64,000 bases of DNA, taken from assembly GCA_030765065.1 (NCBI GenBank), contig CM060987.1, positions 71,868,557 through 71,932,556 on the forward strand, given 5' to 3'. The position numbers and the translations under genes were made by a program. Shown here one piece after another: positions 12,691-23,954 of the stretch. Within the stretch, counting starts at the first letter, position 1, and every line of letters begins with the position of its first letter. Source of the DNA: Deroplatys truncata (lineage: Eukaryota > Arthropoda > Insecta > Mantodea > Mantidae). A model generated the notes under the pieces. That model made no database searches, had not been told where the DNA came from, and saw nothing but the letters and a program-made list of their open reading frames with translations.

Positions 12691-13544
12691 CTTATTTTTC
12701 TATCTATTTTCTAGTTGTCATCACTTTTATTGCTTCACAAATTCCGCCAATAATAACAGTGATGAATATATGTAACATTCGGTTATGTAAGTCGAGGTTG
12801 CTGTTTCCGCTTTGTAAACCCCAGTGTGGGGGTTACGAGAAGTGTTACGATTTGTGTTGGATACAGATCTATGCAGGTAATTTTAATTTATGTATTTTCA
12901 AGAAAGATGCACACCATTCTAAAAGAATTGCTAAGTTTGATTATGAAGAGGTAACCTTTACAGAGGCTGAACGCAGCCAATGCCCCTAGTTAACACCGTG
13001 ATCTCGGGAGTAAGAGCCACTCGTTCAGGGTCGTTAATTCCTGTGACTGGCTTAGGAGCGCGGTCTAGTTATTAGATTTGGAAGAGCTGGAGCACTTGAT
13101 GCCATGAGAGGGGTATTTATTGGTACGAAATCCGTCCTAATGAAATTAATTCGCGAAAGTTCAGTTGTATGCCCGTCCGCCCACTTTTGTTCATGCGTGT
13201 TTAACGCTGTGGCCCATGTTAGTCGTGGGAAACAATAGAACCATTCCCAAACATGTTTTATTTTTATTTTTCTTCAGACATCGATAGGGCTAATCGTTGG
13301 TTATTTGCACAAATAGTGTTGAAATTGTGCTAATATATTACAATCGTATATTTTATAAACTTCTACAGTGTTTTATTGATTAAAACGATGATAATATTAA
13401 TAATAATAATAACAATAGTGGTAAAATGTAAGCTTATGCAAACTTAATAGGTTATGTAGGTATAATAATTACGTGCAGCGCTCTCTTATTATTCATTTAG
13501 CCTTAAAACTCTTCCGGTAAAGTAAAATTTATTCCTATTCACTG
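12691..13544. other. No recognisable gene; AAT-rich stretch
   Basis: The plus ORF at 12759-12989 (76 codons) has several Cys residues (CKPQCGGYEKCYDLC) but no known domain, and I do not call it a gene. There is an AAT-rich run at about 13392-13420. Confidence 0.4.
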
Positions 13545-14040
13545 TTAAAAATCCGATATGCTACATTCACAAGATTTTTCTATCTTCTATATTATTAGTG
13601 GGTGTACAAACTACTCTTACGAAACCTTATTTTTCTATCTACTTCATTATAATCGAGAAATAGCAATATTGCACATTTCGTTGTAGATACAAAGGGGACA
13701 GCGTTAGTCCAAGGCAAAGTGTTGAACAATCCGAACCATTAATAACGTATGTCTCTGATATAGCTGACACTGCAAAAAAGTTATTTGAAATAAATTGTGT
13801 TCAAAAATACATTTTTTGTGTGGTGTGTTTTCGTCTGTTGCTTAAGGTTTACCAGTTAATACAACATAGTACAAAATTACTTCCAAATGAAGAGGACTTC
13901 ACAGATTATTCTCAGAAATTAAACATATAGATTTAATTTTTCATGTAAATATACTTAATATATGGTTTAATAAAAACTGGCTCAGCCAATTTTGAGAGAA
14001 TACAAAATTTTGAACATTTCACTTAATTGGAAAATGTTTC
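13545..14040 (+). repeat. Family M copy 6, forward, 3' truncated
   Basis: Blocks: CTACATTCACAAGATTTTTC; CTACTTCATTATAATCGAG; GTTTACCAGTTAATAC; GAAGAGGACTTCACAG; and CAATTTTGAGAGAAT. It ends near GGAAAATGTTTC. Confidence 0.7.
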
Positions 14041-14084
14041 TTTTTTAGTTTAACAAAATTGCCCACTGAAAACAAATTTTCTTA

Positions 14085-14455
14085 TAATTCTCTAAGATAG
14101 ACGAAAACTTACTACATAGAAAAATATATGTATATAACACACGTTTTTTGTTTTTGGCATATCAGCCATTACCGAAATATCCTTTGTTTGTTTCCATTTT
14201 TAAGTCATTTGTTTTTCACGATGTGATGGAAAGAATATGCTCCGTTTTAGGGCCAGCATATAGCGGCCGGCTTTTAAATATTTGACTATCGTTTCGATCT
14301 CCGTATCCTCCTCGTACCTACTACGCAATGTGTTACGGAAGTATGTCTGCAAACATTAATCTCAATTACCATTACAGTTCGTATAAAAATAAACAATAGG
14401 TAAGCTAGAATAAGTCATGTGAATTAACATCTCCGCCCCCCGTTTTAGCTTCTCC
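14085..14455 (-). repeat. Family M copy 7, reverse fragment
   Basis: Blocks: AAGATAGACGAAAACTTAC; GCCATTACCGAAATAT; GGCCAGCATATAGCGGCCGG; TTTGACTATCG; and AATAAGTCATGTGAATTAAC. It is inverted relative to copies 6 and 8. Confidence 0.7.
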
Positions 14456-15225
14456 AAACTGTTCCTTCAAGAGCTGTTCTAACAAAAGCTTATTCCTTTC
14501 TACTTCATGTTAATCGAAATGAACAATTACGGAAACAGCTTCTATACACAGTTTGTTCTAGGTAAAAAGGAAATAAAGGAAGCTGAACCATTAGTGAAAT
14601 CTTTAAAAATGGGATCGCTATATGATGAGTTTGAAATCCCATGCCCTTTGCATGACATCGCGAGAAATAGCTGAATGGTGACAAAAGCTTAAAGCGATTC
14701 AAACCAATATCTCGGAAATGGTTAATGACACAATAGTTTTTTTTAATAGTGTGCTTTAAACAGTTCTACATGCTTTTTGCGGTAGGTTATTCTTATTGGT
14801 TATTATTATTATTATTTATTATTATTATTATTGTCAATGAAGTGTTCAAATCTATTCACAGAGAATTCAAGATACATATTGTGTTAGTCAATGCGCACCC
14901 ATTATTGAGAAAATCATAATTCAACAACCAAACTGTAATCCTAAAATATAAAATAATTATGTGCATCGAAGTATTGACTTGAGGAACTTGAATATTGTTA
15001 TTGAAATATTTTATAACAATTGTTAAAATGAAGAACCGTTACATTTTGAGCTACAAATTGAATCGTAATTCGGTTTTGAAAGACCTCCAGGAAGGGAGGT
15101 AATATTGAAATGAAATGTATTTAGTAAATATAACCAACATTGTTTCATGTAAGTGATAGTTTGGATTGGTGACTTTTCTTGAAAGCCTTCGAGTACTGGA
15201 CGCTGAAGTGAATATTGATTTCGAG

Positions 15226-15266
<41 letters not shown>

Positions 15267-15409
15267 ACACACACCTTTCTAAACAAAATACGTTCTGTTT
15301 TTATTTAAGGGCCTTAAAATGTGTATTTGCGGTGAAATCTCAAGATTAAATTTTCTGGTGGAATGTAATAGTTCCTCTACCTATTATAAGTAGATGTTGA
15401 AGAAAGTAA
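14456..15409 (+). repeat. Family M copy 8, forward, with CA microsatellite
   Basis: It begins with CTTCATGTTAATCGAAAT and CATGACATCGCGAGAAATAG. It carries an ATT run at 14800-14832, a CA run at 15228-15274 in the usual position after GAGTTC, and ends GGTGGAATGTAATAGTTCC...AAGAAAGTAA. Confidence 0.75.
15228..15274. repeat. (CA)n microsatellite inside family M copy 8
   Basis: About 23 CA units, broken once by AT. It lies at the fixed microsatellite site of the family. Confidence 0.95.
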
Positions 15410-16662
15410 TATCGTTTTAGAAGAGTAGGGCCATAATTGGTAAGATCTTTTCAAGAAATGCATTTTTTTTTCAAATAAAATATAAAGCCTATTGCTTGCA
15501 TCCCTTTAAACAGAATGTTTCTAGCTGAAATCCATCATCGTCTCAAACCTATCCGTCGCCAGCTTTCTTTTCCTTTCAAGCTCCTCTTAACCTACCAAAG
15601 GCGACAGCAAACCGGTATGCGGTTGCAGTCACGATTAAAACCGTAAAACCACGCCTACAATGAAAACATCCTCAAAAGTCTAAGAATACGTCTTGCTTTT
15701 TGGACAATGCGCATCATTTCCCGTTGGCGCAGCGAGGGGAATTGTCCCCGTTCTGCTCCTGAGGCCACAAGCATGGTGTTAAGCATAAAATTTGAAAGTC
15801 CTACTGTGATTGGGTGCGAGCCCGCGCGCGTTGAGAGGGGATAATTTCAAAAATCATTCAATGCTTTCTTTTATAATTATTTCACCATTTAAAAGCCTTA
15901 TTCTTTCTGACGGAGATGTGCTATAAACTATCTTGAATTTCAGTTCATAAGTTACTAAAAGACTGGAATGGATTTACAAAGCGTATACACTAGAATACGT
16001 ACCCATTAAAGTAAGAAGAACATACTTGCTAAGAAGGTTTTATTTTAGAATGGCCACCGAGTAGAAAATGTGTTACTCCACAGAAATTGCATGTGAAATA
16101 AGGCAAATTCCACGGATGTCACTCAAAGAAAATATAGATAATCGCGATTCAGCAACTAAAAATCAGAAGACAAACGCAGGCACACAAAAGATAATGTAAT
16201 CTGCATATAACAGTACGATTCGCTAGCGATATCAATGCCAAAATATTTAAATAAACCTCATGTAAGAAAATTAGCGTTATTTCCTTTGTATACTGTAATC
16301 AAGTTCGTTAGCGGGGTATGCTGAATAATTGTATAAAGAGAGAATTTTGTCCAGCTAACGTTTGAAATCAGTCGACCGATATTTTATAATTAACAACAGA
16401 AATTATCTTTCTCCTGTGGTTGCAAACTACGTGTCTTTTCCAAAGTGATTAACTTGGTGGTCTTTGAGCATCATCACTATTTTGCTTTGTACATTGTAAA
16501 GGTTTCTCTGAAATGTGAAAACCAGCTAGATTTTATGTTAAGGTAAAGGTGACTATTTGTTTTTTCTCATGATTTCTAAAAATGTTCTCGCGCACAAGGT
16601 TGCTCACCGCTAACGCGGCCACTGCACATTCTTCTCCGCTTTCCGGTTTGTCTCAACAGTCT
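15410..16662. other. No recognisable feature
   Basis: Includes a less AT-rich patch at about 15540-15840 with no repeat or coding signal I can identify. Confidence 0.4.
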
Positions 16663-17700
16663 TTTACTCTCTACCACGTACATAGTCGGTAGAGAAGGTA
16701 TTCCATCCAAAATTCGATATCGAGATTCCCCCGGAAATGCATGTTTTGAGGTCCCTGAATCCAAATAAAGCATCTTTGGAAGCATTACCGCGCGCGCGTC
16801 TGTGTTTGTCTCTTTCTGTCTGTAAACAGCATAACACAAAAACGAAAAGTCTGATACATTTTAAACTTGGTATTCGAGTTCAGTATCTTCCAAGGATGTG
16901 ACACGATTATTTCCAAGAAAATCCCCGCACCTCAACTACCGTTTACATCACAATTTTTCGAAAATTGAGATTTCTAAAAAATGGCTCTTAACGACTTTCA
17001 TTAAAATGCCATATGTGGAAAATAACATGTCAAATAAAATGTATATCTTCAGTTTTCTGGGACTAGCTTTTGTAGTTCTTTTCATTCGGAAGCAATCTCG
17101 TATAACTAGTAAACGTTAATGATAGACGGAAACGTACCACACAAAATAAAATTTAGATATCTTTAAAGCACACAACTTATTTTAAATAAGCCCCCCCCTC
17201 CAATAAGCCGCTTCTGAAGTTCCTTTATACCCCACTTTTAACTGCATTGGTGTTAACTCGTACTGCTTCCAGACTCTGCTGAAGATAAGGAATAGTTTTG
17301 ACTAGAGAGAGATTCCCACCCCAGCCGGGAATCGAACCCGGAACCCGTCGCACAGCAGGCAGGTGCTCCACCGACTGAGCTACGGGCCCAGCCGGTTCGA
17401 ACTGTTCAAAACTTGTCATTCTTTTTAAGTCCCATAGATTTTCTGTTGTTTCTCGCGATTGCATGGAAACAGTATGAAATTTTAAGGCAGCATATAGCAT
17501 CCAGTTCTTAAACATTTGCCTATCGCTGTCCCCATTGTATCTGTAATAAAATGTGTAATGTAGCTACTTCTGCGAAGGTTTGTTTGGATTAAAATGTGGA
17601 TAAAAAACTATTCTTTAGTAAGAATAGTTTGTGTATCCACTAATAAAGATAAAGGGTAGAGGAAGTCATGTGAAAGTATCAAATCAGATTTTTTTATCTT
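16663..17700 (-). repeat. Family M copy 9, reverse, split by a tRNA-like SINE
   Basis: It begins CTTTTACTCTCTACCACG with TTCCATCCAAAATTCG. The microsatellite site is CGCGCGCG followed by TCTGTG. The segment is interrupted by SINE-D (17226-17395) and ends GGTAGAGGAAGTCATGTG followed by a T run. Confidence 0.8.
17226..17395 (-). mobile_element. SINE-D, tRNA-derived, inserted in family M copy 9
   Basis: On the minus strand there is a clear tRNA-like head: box A TAGCTCAGTCGG, D-stem GCTC/GAGC and box B GGTTCGATTCC with a CCGGG/CCCGG T-stem. The acceptor stem GGGCCCG does not pair with CTGGGGT, so it is not a working tRNA gene. A roughly 95-base unique body follows, ending near AAAGGAAC. Confidence 0.75.
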
Positions 17701-18248
17701 AATGCTGTATATTAATATGTTCTATCACGGAGCTTTTCCCCCATTAAGCGTTTCTTGGATTCATTAATTAGCAGTCACTTGGTTTCTTGGTCTTTATTGC
17801 TTCATTGATTCGCAGAAACGTATAAAATTATTTTTTAGCAGCTGCTTAGAAGTTCAAATGAGGATATGAAATAAAACGCGGACAAATTAAATATAGGCAA
17901 TTTTCCATATCTCTGATCGGAGTTGGTTTTCCTTATGTGCGGATTTGTGACCTGCGTCTATAATCCTAGAAATTTCCAAACATTTCCAACCCTCTTTACA
18001 AGCTCTACATCTCTAATAGAGCCCCACAATTACTTAACTTTCTCTTTCGAAATAAACTGAATATGAGCTAGACGGTTATAGGTGAAATATGTAAATGCAG
18101 TCATACGTCAAATTCGTAAATGTACAGCTGTTAATAAAAGTGTATTTAAAATTCGTAAGGAATTATTAATACCACTCACATTAATTTACCCGAAAAAAAT
18201 TAAAAAACACAGTTTGAAGTAAGGAGCAGCGGTCTTGAATGTTAGTTG

Positions 18249-18251
<3 letters not shown>

Positions 18252-18301
<50 letters not shown>
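18252..18301. repeat. (ATT)n microsatellite
   Basis: About 16 uninterrupted ATT units. Confidence 0.95.
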
Positions 18302-18960
18302 GGTTTTTGTCCTACGTAAGATTTTCGTCCCTCTTTCTCTTAGTAAACTTTTATATTTAAGAAGTCTGAGGTTATTTTGTTTTATATAACGTCGTTTGGC
18401 TCATTTCTAAGAACTCTGATAAAAGATAACAATCGCTCATAATTGAAGGTACACGGGAATAAGGATCAAGATCCCTTTTATAGAAGTTTGAGAAAAAACT
18501 AGTTTTAAAGTTTAATCACTTAGTGCTTAGTTTTGCGTATGACTGATGGAAATTGCCACAGGGAAATATACAGAATAATGACTTCTTTGTTATTAAACAA
18601 TAGTGTTGACTTAAAAGGATAGACAGCAACAATACAATGAAACAATGTGTATACATCTAAAAAATAACGATCTAGGTCCAAATGAATACCAGCTGAAAGA
18701 TGCTATATAACCTTCATTGTAACGCAACATCACTCAGCTGAGTTAATTATTTTCTGTCCATCTGATGCATATTTGCAAAATATAGTATCACCACTAGTAT
18801 TTCTTTAGTGACAACCTGAACGCTGTTGTTTACTCGGTAAGTGTTTAACTTCCTTTCACTGATAATGAAAAATACCCCTGCTGTAGGACTGCAGAACTGT
18901 TTCATTATTTGCAAATCAGTGAATTTTGTCCTGTTGATCCATAATGACATCACATTTAGT

Positions 18961-18997
18961 TAAAGAGTGTCCATAAATAAAACTCAAATTAAATTAC
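18961..18997 (+). repeat. SINE-A tail fragment
   Basis: AAAGAGTGTCCATAAATAAA followed by ACTCAAATTAAATT matches the last 30-40 bases of SINE-A (AGAGCATCCATAAATAAAAC). Only the 3' tail is present, as from extreme 5' truncation at insertion. Confidence 0.7.
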
Positions 18998-19281
18998 ATG
19001 CAGCTGTTGAGGCATATCATCTCTGGTTTACTGGTTTTCTTCATATTTCTTTTTAGTAACCTAAAGCAAATTGAAGTACTGGTGAAAAACTATTATTCAA
19101 GGCTCCAAATTGATGCATTAACTTATAAGAAGATATGTTAACAAATAAAGTAATTAACTGACCATGTAGCTTTCATAATGTCTAGTGTATGACTCTCAGG
19201 AACACAAGTTTAAAATGTTCATGAATGTAGTATACTGCAACAGACCTCTGGGCAAAAGAGCTTTTCTCCAGTAGTAGCTAT

Positions 19282-19690
19282 TTACACATTTTCCCCGTCT
19301 ATAAAATATTTCCTTCTTGCAGTAACTAGGATTAATAATTTAGGTTTCTTAGCATTAGCAACCCCATGCCTCCAGTCATCCGCCAACTCGCACCTTGCCT
19401 TTTGGGATATAAGACCCATATTCTTATCGCACTCGAGGTACGAATGACCTCTTGCTGGAAATGCCGTCCACAGACGATTAAATATCTTTTTCATGTGCAC
19501 TAAGAGATGGCAAAATCGGAACACAGTAAAGTTTTTATTCTGTCCCGAACAGGAATCACAGAATACATTGAGCTCAAGCATAGAGTCAGACAAAATTTCC
19601 AAACAGAAATGTCATAAGATTGAGCACACCAGATCCTTCGTTGGGAACTGTTTCGTCGTGTACATAAAATACAGATTTCCCAGAAGAAAG
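19282..19690 (-). pseudogene. Fragment of an insect transposon-like protein with CDSCSGQNKN and RGHSYLECDKN motifs
   Basis: A 106-codon minus-strand ORF (19282-19602) contains VFCDSCSGQNKNFTVFRF, then FPARGHSYLECDKNMGL, then a KARCELADDW block. Upstream on the same strand, another frame gives YVHDETVPNEGSG, which fits the order seen in a family of uncharacterised insect proteins; I believe this is the one catalogued as DUF7869, from memory. The D..SGQN and GHS..D spacing hints at an RNase H-like fold, but this is inference. It has no start and no intact flanks, shows at least one frame change, and lies directly beside family M copy 10. A mobile-element or retrogene origin is likely. Confidence 0.55.
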
Positions 19691-19708
19691 AAAATGAATA
19701 TTGGATGA

Positions 19709-20174
19709 AAAAAATCTGATGTGTTACACTCACATGACTTTCTCTACTCTTGTACACACTATTTTTACAAACGCTTATTCTCCATATGCTTCATGTTAAT
19801 GGAGATATCGAGATGTCAATCTTATTGATAATTTTCTTGTAGATGCAAGGGGAATATGGTAGGTTTTAAGCGATAGTCAAATATTTTAATGCTGGTTGCT
19901 ATGTGGCGCATTCCATTCTCTTTGCATGTCCAGGACATAAAAAAAAATCTGATGTGTTACACTCACATGACTTTCTCTACTCTTGTACACACTATTTTTA
20001 AAAAACGCCTATTCTCCATATGCTTCGTGTTAATCGAGATATCGATATGTCAATCTTATTGGTAATTTTCTTGTAGATGCAAGGGGAATATGGTAGCTTT
20101 TAAGCGATAGTCAAATATTTTAACGCTGGTTGCTATGTGGCTATTCTCTTTGCATGTCCAGGACATAAAAAAAA
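19709..20174. repeat. 233-bp direct tandem duplication inside family M copy 10
   Basis: The block from TCTGATGTGTTACACTCACA to CATGTCCAGGACATAAAAA occurs twice with an offset of 233 bases. The copies differ by few substitutions and small indels. Confidence 0.92.
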
Positions 20175-20634
20175 TGAATAACGAATTTGAGAAAAAGTAT
20201 AAGTATTGGAAAATTTAAGGAAATAACAAGCAATATCTCCAAAACGGTTCACTCAACAAAAGAAATGTATATGACATAAGTTGTGTATTTTAACGCGATC
20301 TACACTTTTTGTGTAGTAACATTTTGTGTATCTCTTATGGTTTACCAGTTATGCAAAAGTTGTTCACAATAAAGAATACTTTTGGAGACATTCCCAGAAA
20401 ATTCGAGATATACATTTCATTTCCCATGACATTATCTTAAACATATGATATTTTCATCAAAATCGTTAGAGCCATTTTTGAGAAAATTAAAATTTTCGAA
20501 AAATCTTCCATGTAAAGGGTAGTTTGGGGTGGGGGGATTTTCTTGAAAACCTTCGTGTCGCATCTCTGGAAGATACTGAACCTAAATACCAAGTTTGGTG
20601 CTTATCCGACTGTTCGTTTTTGAGTTATGCTGTT

Positions 20635-20690
20635 CACACACACACAGACACACACAGACACACACACACACACAGACACACACACGGACA
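20635..20690. repeat. CA/CAGA microsatellite inside family M copy 10
   Basis: CA units interspersed with CAGA, located after TGCTGTT and before CGGACATGTTTCC. Confidence 0.95.
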
Positions 20691-20819
20691 TGTTTCCAAA
20701 AATTCTTTTTTTGGATTCAGGAGGTCTCAAAACATGTATTTCCGGTGAAATCTCGGTATCGAATTTTTGGGTGGAATGCAATACTTCCCCTACTTACTAT
20801 ACGTAGTAGAGAAAGTAAA

Positions 20820-23203
20820 AATGATAGCTGCCTGCGGTAATATGCTGAATTGGTTGAAATATTAGGAAGCTGAAGATTCTTCTGGTAAGCCATACTGCTT
20901 GGGTTGCTTCCTTGATCACAGATTTTCTGGACTTCAAACGTACGGAACGTTTTATCTCGTAAAACTTATCAAGTTTGTATCTGAGTTGCATCCTTCTCGT
21001 TGTTTATCTGTAAATCAAGTTCAGAACAGTGGCTATAAATTTGTCACACACTGAACATGTACCAGTCTGCGTTACCGTAAACTTATGTTGTAGTTAGTCC
21101 AAAAATCAGCCGATATTGTTCGCATGACAGGTTTTTCAGGATTTTTCTCTGAATTTAACAGATGCAACTTTCGAATATTACTATGAAAACAAAATTTGTT
21201 TGGAAGACCAAGTCCATTCTCCCGAGTTCCATGGTGCCATCCGTTCATTTCCCATCTCAAAAACGGGCGGCAGGTGAGTTAATCCCAGTACAGAAATAAC
21301 AAGTTATGCTATTGGGTGGAAGTTCAGCGAAACATAATGCTTTAAAAAAAACATGAATGTATGCGTAACAGACCCATACTCAAGTAGGCTCTCACCCGCA
21401 ACGGAAAAATAAAAGAATATACTGAGCCGCACTTAAAACACAAGTGTCGTTATTTGTTTGAAGTGCATGTACGAGGGTTGTTTACTAAACATAGCGAGTC
21501 TGTAAAAACGAGAGCTTTAATGGCGGCTCTGAATTATATATTAAAAGATCGATACATGTATGGTGCTTATAGTGAATGAATGCGCCTACGAAATAAACTC
21601 AAAAACTGCATCTGTACTTGGAACTTATCGCTGCCTGGCATTGCGAAAACGTCATAAGCCTTCCTGCCATAAGTTCATGGTCATGTGATTAAGTCGTTTT
21701 ATCCTTTCCAACTACTGGTGTCTCAGGCACATATAGTAGGAGCCTTGTGTGATTCGCGGCTGTGAGAAACATTGCGAAGACGCTCCCAGGAATGGCACTG
21801 CCCCATTACCTGGACGCTTGTGCAACGCCGTTTCCTGGGGTGAGTGCAGGTTCTTGGGCACTTAAAGATCACTTATATCGCGGCGAATCAACCCTGTGCG
21901 GCTCCCATCATTCTTTCTCCTCTCCATCCATCGCTCCCCCGGTTAAGTGTCCATGAAACTGCTTATGGCAAGAGAAAATCCCCATGTATTCCCTCTATCT
22001 AAACTCTTATTCGCAGGATTTCGCAGACATTTCAGCTTCTAAGGACGTAAATATGCGTATTACTTGCCACAAAATTTGCGTGGTTTATTCTGCCTTAGGT
22101 ATGTGAAAAGTTTGGTCATTTGTGAGGTGGTGGTGGTAGAACCATTATTGCTTCATTATTGCATTTACTGCGATTGTTTCGCTCTCTCTGCTTCTGTGCT
22201 TCCCTTCTCCATCATGCTTCTCTAGCAGTTTTCACAGTATGTAATTTGACTTTTGGGCAATGAAAATGCTTTTCCTAGGTTGTAAATAAAATTAAGGCAT
22301 AAATGCTACTCAGCATACCGATCAAACGCATCCGTCAGTGTCATATTCTCAGCTCTGTCTCTCGTTAGATAGTAAAACCAAAGTGAAGGTTTCACGAAAT
22401 TAAAAACAGATCAGTACACTAACAGCTAGGAACTGGTAATGACATTTCTTCATACTGCTAAGTCGCATTTTGAGTAAAACCTTTCCAAAATATGTTTTTG
22501 GAATTGCCTAAACCAGCTCAAGGAAAGGCATTGCCCTGTATTGAAAATATGGAAAGAAGGGTCCAAATAGGGAAAGGTTTAGGTTTTCCATCCACAGTGC
22601 GCATGCAAACTGTGACATCTTTGTTACACAAGCGAACAATGGCGAATAATTACCAACTCTGTGAAAGACATACTCAGGGAAGCGAGAGATGGCATATTTG
22701 ATTGACGTAAGCACACAGTTTCTGATAAGTTTATTCAAGTATACGCACATTGATTTGCACAAGGGCTGCCAGAAATGTTTTAAATCCTGAGTGGAGATCT
22801 TGTATCGCAATGCAGAGGGAAAGTAGAGACATTTTTCCAGGCGAAATGAAAACTGAAAATTTGTAACCTGCTTCCTTAAACCGTTACTTTTTAAGCAGGC
22901 ACGGTTACTTTATATTGTAAACACGTTAAGTTAGTGTACGGACTAGTGTCGGTATAATGGCCAATGCTGAATATTGCAAAGCATTAAAGGAAAGAAACAA
23001 AATGAACATAATGCACTCATGCAATGCAGCGCACCAGTTGGAAGTTCTTTAGAAAACTTTGACACGTAATTTTTCAACTTAATAACTATTCAAATAAAAA
23101 TCGTTACCCTAGTGTTGATTAATTCTGGTGCATGCAGTTAATTTTAATTTGCACTAAAATGTTTTGTTTTGGTGGAACGTCTCAGATGCGTTAACCTGAT
23201 GGA
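20820..23203. other. Unclassified intronic sequence upstream of the PTB exon
   Basis: I see no gene. A patch of higher GC at 21755-21960 reads open for 64 codons but has no motif. ACGAGGGTTGTTTACTAAAC at 21471 resembles the end of a Tc1/mariner element, but no partner end or transposase follows. Confidence 0.4.
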
Positions 23204-23304
23204 AAACGTGTCTCTCTCCTCTCCCCTCGTGTTCTTCCTCTCTTTACATAAGCACGCATGTACCATGTTCCGACGTATTTACGGAGTGATGCTTTATCTT
23301 GCAG
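23204..23304 (+). promoter_or_regulatory. 3' splice region of the PTB exon with a distal pyrimidine-rich tract
   Basis: A CU-rich tract at about 23208-23244 contains CTCTCTCC, TCTTCC and CTCTCTTT blocks. It lies about 60-95 bases upstream of the exon. Between it and the acceptor are at least two AG dinucleotides (about 23252 and 23284), and only a short weak tract (gctttatcttgcag) precedes the exon. CUCUCU and UCUU are the known PTB binding motifs. The tract could be a distant polypyrimidine tract or a PTB binding site for autoregulation. That role is inference. Confidence 0.5.
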
Positions 23305-23454
23305 GTGAAATTGGAAAAGAACCAGAATGAGAAGCCGTCCAAGGTGATTCACATCCGCAACATTCCTAATGAGGTGACTGAGGCGGAGATCATCCACCTG
23401 GGCATCCCATTCGGCCGTGTCACCAATGTGCTCGTTCTTAAAGGCAAGAATCAG
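23305..23454 (+). CDS. heph: Internal exon of a polypyrimidine-tract-binding protein (PTBP/hephaestus family), first half of RRM1
   Basis: The exon reads through in one frame as 50 codons, with phase 0 at both ends if the frame starts at GTG. Seen: a KxxxNEKPSK linker, then [16 protein letters not shown] and [14 protein letters not shown]. This matches RRM1 of PTBP proteins: beta-1 with the RNP2-type motif VIHIRN, helix 1, the [10 protein letters not shown] turn and beta-2. The exon stops exactly where vertebrate PTBP1 also splices, after LKGKNQ and before the RNP1-bearing half of the domain, which is not in this window. The 3' splice site is ttgcag at 23299-23304 and the donor is gtaagt at 23455-23460. 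PTB is a nuclear RNA-binding protein that represses or activates exons through UCUU/CUCUCU tracts. Flanking introns and intact splice signals argue against a processed pseudogene. The gene symbol is given by homology to Drosophila hephaestus; the species is unknown. Confidence 0.93.
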
Positions 23455-23954
23455 GTAAGTCGAAACTCATTCACAGTAAAGAGGTGTTCTCCAGGCTTAT
23501 ATGGCTCATCGTTCAGTAGAATTTAATTAATGCGCATATGGGAAAGCAGGCATGTAACCTCAAACGCTTAAGAATAGGAGACTGTAAATATAATTTCTTT
23601 TAGCAGTCTGTGAGCACGGATTTCGTAAAGGAAAAGAAACCGTGTCATTCTCTTTAAAGGCGAATAAGGCTTGAATTAGTAGCAGAGCAGCATATAGCCT
23701 AAATTGCGTAGTTTTACGATCGTTGTTTATATATATTTTGCTAGAGGTTGCATTGAATTCGTGTACTATCCAGTGTTTAGACCGCTCTGTAACGAACGAT
23801 TTAACTGCACGTGTTGTCGTTATTGTATGCACTGCTGAGTGTTTAAATGGATATAACGTAGTCTTATTCGTTTTACTTTCTGTTACTTTTCAAATGAAAT
23901 ATTTGTATTTGACACGTCATCCCTATTGTCAAGAAAAGATGTCTTTTGCTTTTT

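Larger units (their letters stand above)
19709..20819 (+). repeat. Family M copy 10, forward, full length with a 5' tandem duplication
   Basis: It begins AAAAATCTGATGTGTTACAC and CACATGACTTTCTCTACTC. It ends CTTCCCCTACTTACTATACG and TAGTAGAGAAAGTAA. The first 233 bases are duplicated in tandem (19709-19941, 19942-20174). A CA/CAGA run sits at 20635-20690. This is one of the best preserved copies. Confidence 0.9.
1..23304 (+). other. Presumed upstream intron of the PTB gene
   Basis: There is no recognisable host exon left of 23305. Reading both strands for PTB exons (linker or N-terminal region) or any other gene found only mobile elements and AT-rich sequence. The whole stretch is probably intron or upstream flank of the PTB gene. 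The upstream exon or promoter may lie outside the window, or be a short noncoding exon I cannot see. Confidence 0.55.

Noticed and set aside
12759-12989. Cys-rich 76-codon ORF as a small secreted protein gene
   Set aside because: No convincing signal peptide, no spacing pattern of a known family and no neighbouring coding signal.
17310-17392. A possible functional tRNA gene on the minus strand
   Set aside because: The acceptor strands GGGCCCG and CTGGGGT cannot pair properly, and a SINE-like body follows directly.
18252-18301. CRISPR-like regular repeat
   Set aside because: This is a simple ATT microsatellite. No spaced palindromic repeats exist in the window, and the sequence is eukaryotic.
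21471-21545. GAGGGTTGTTTACTAAAC resembling a Tc1/mariner 5' end
   Set aside because: No matching inverted end and no transposase within reach, so it is not called as an element.
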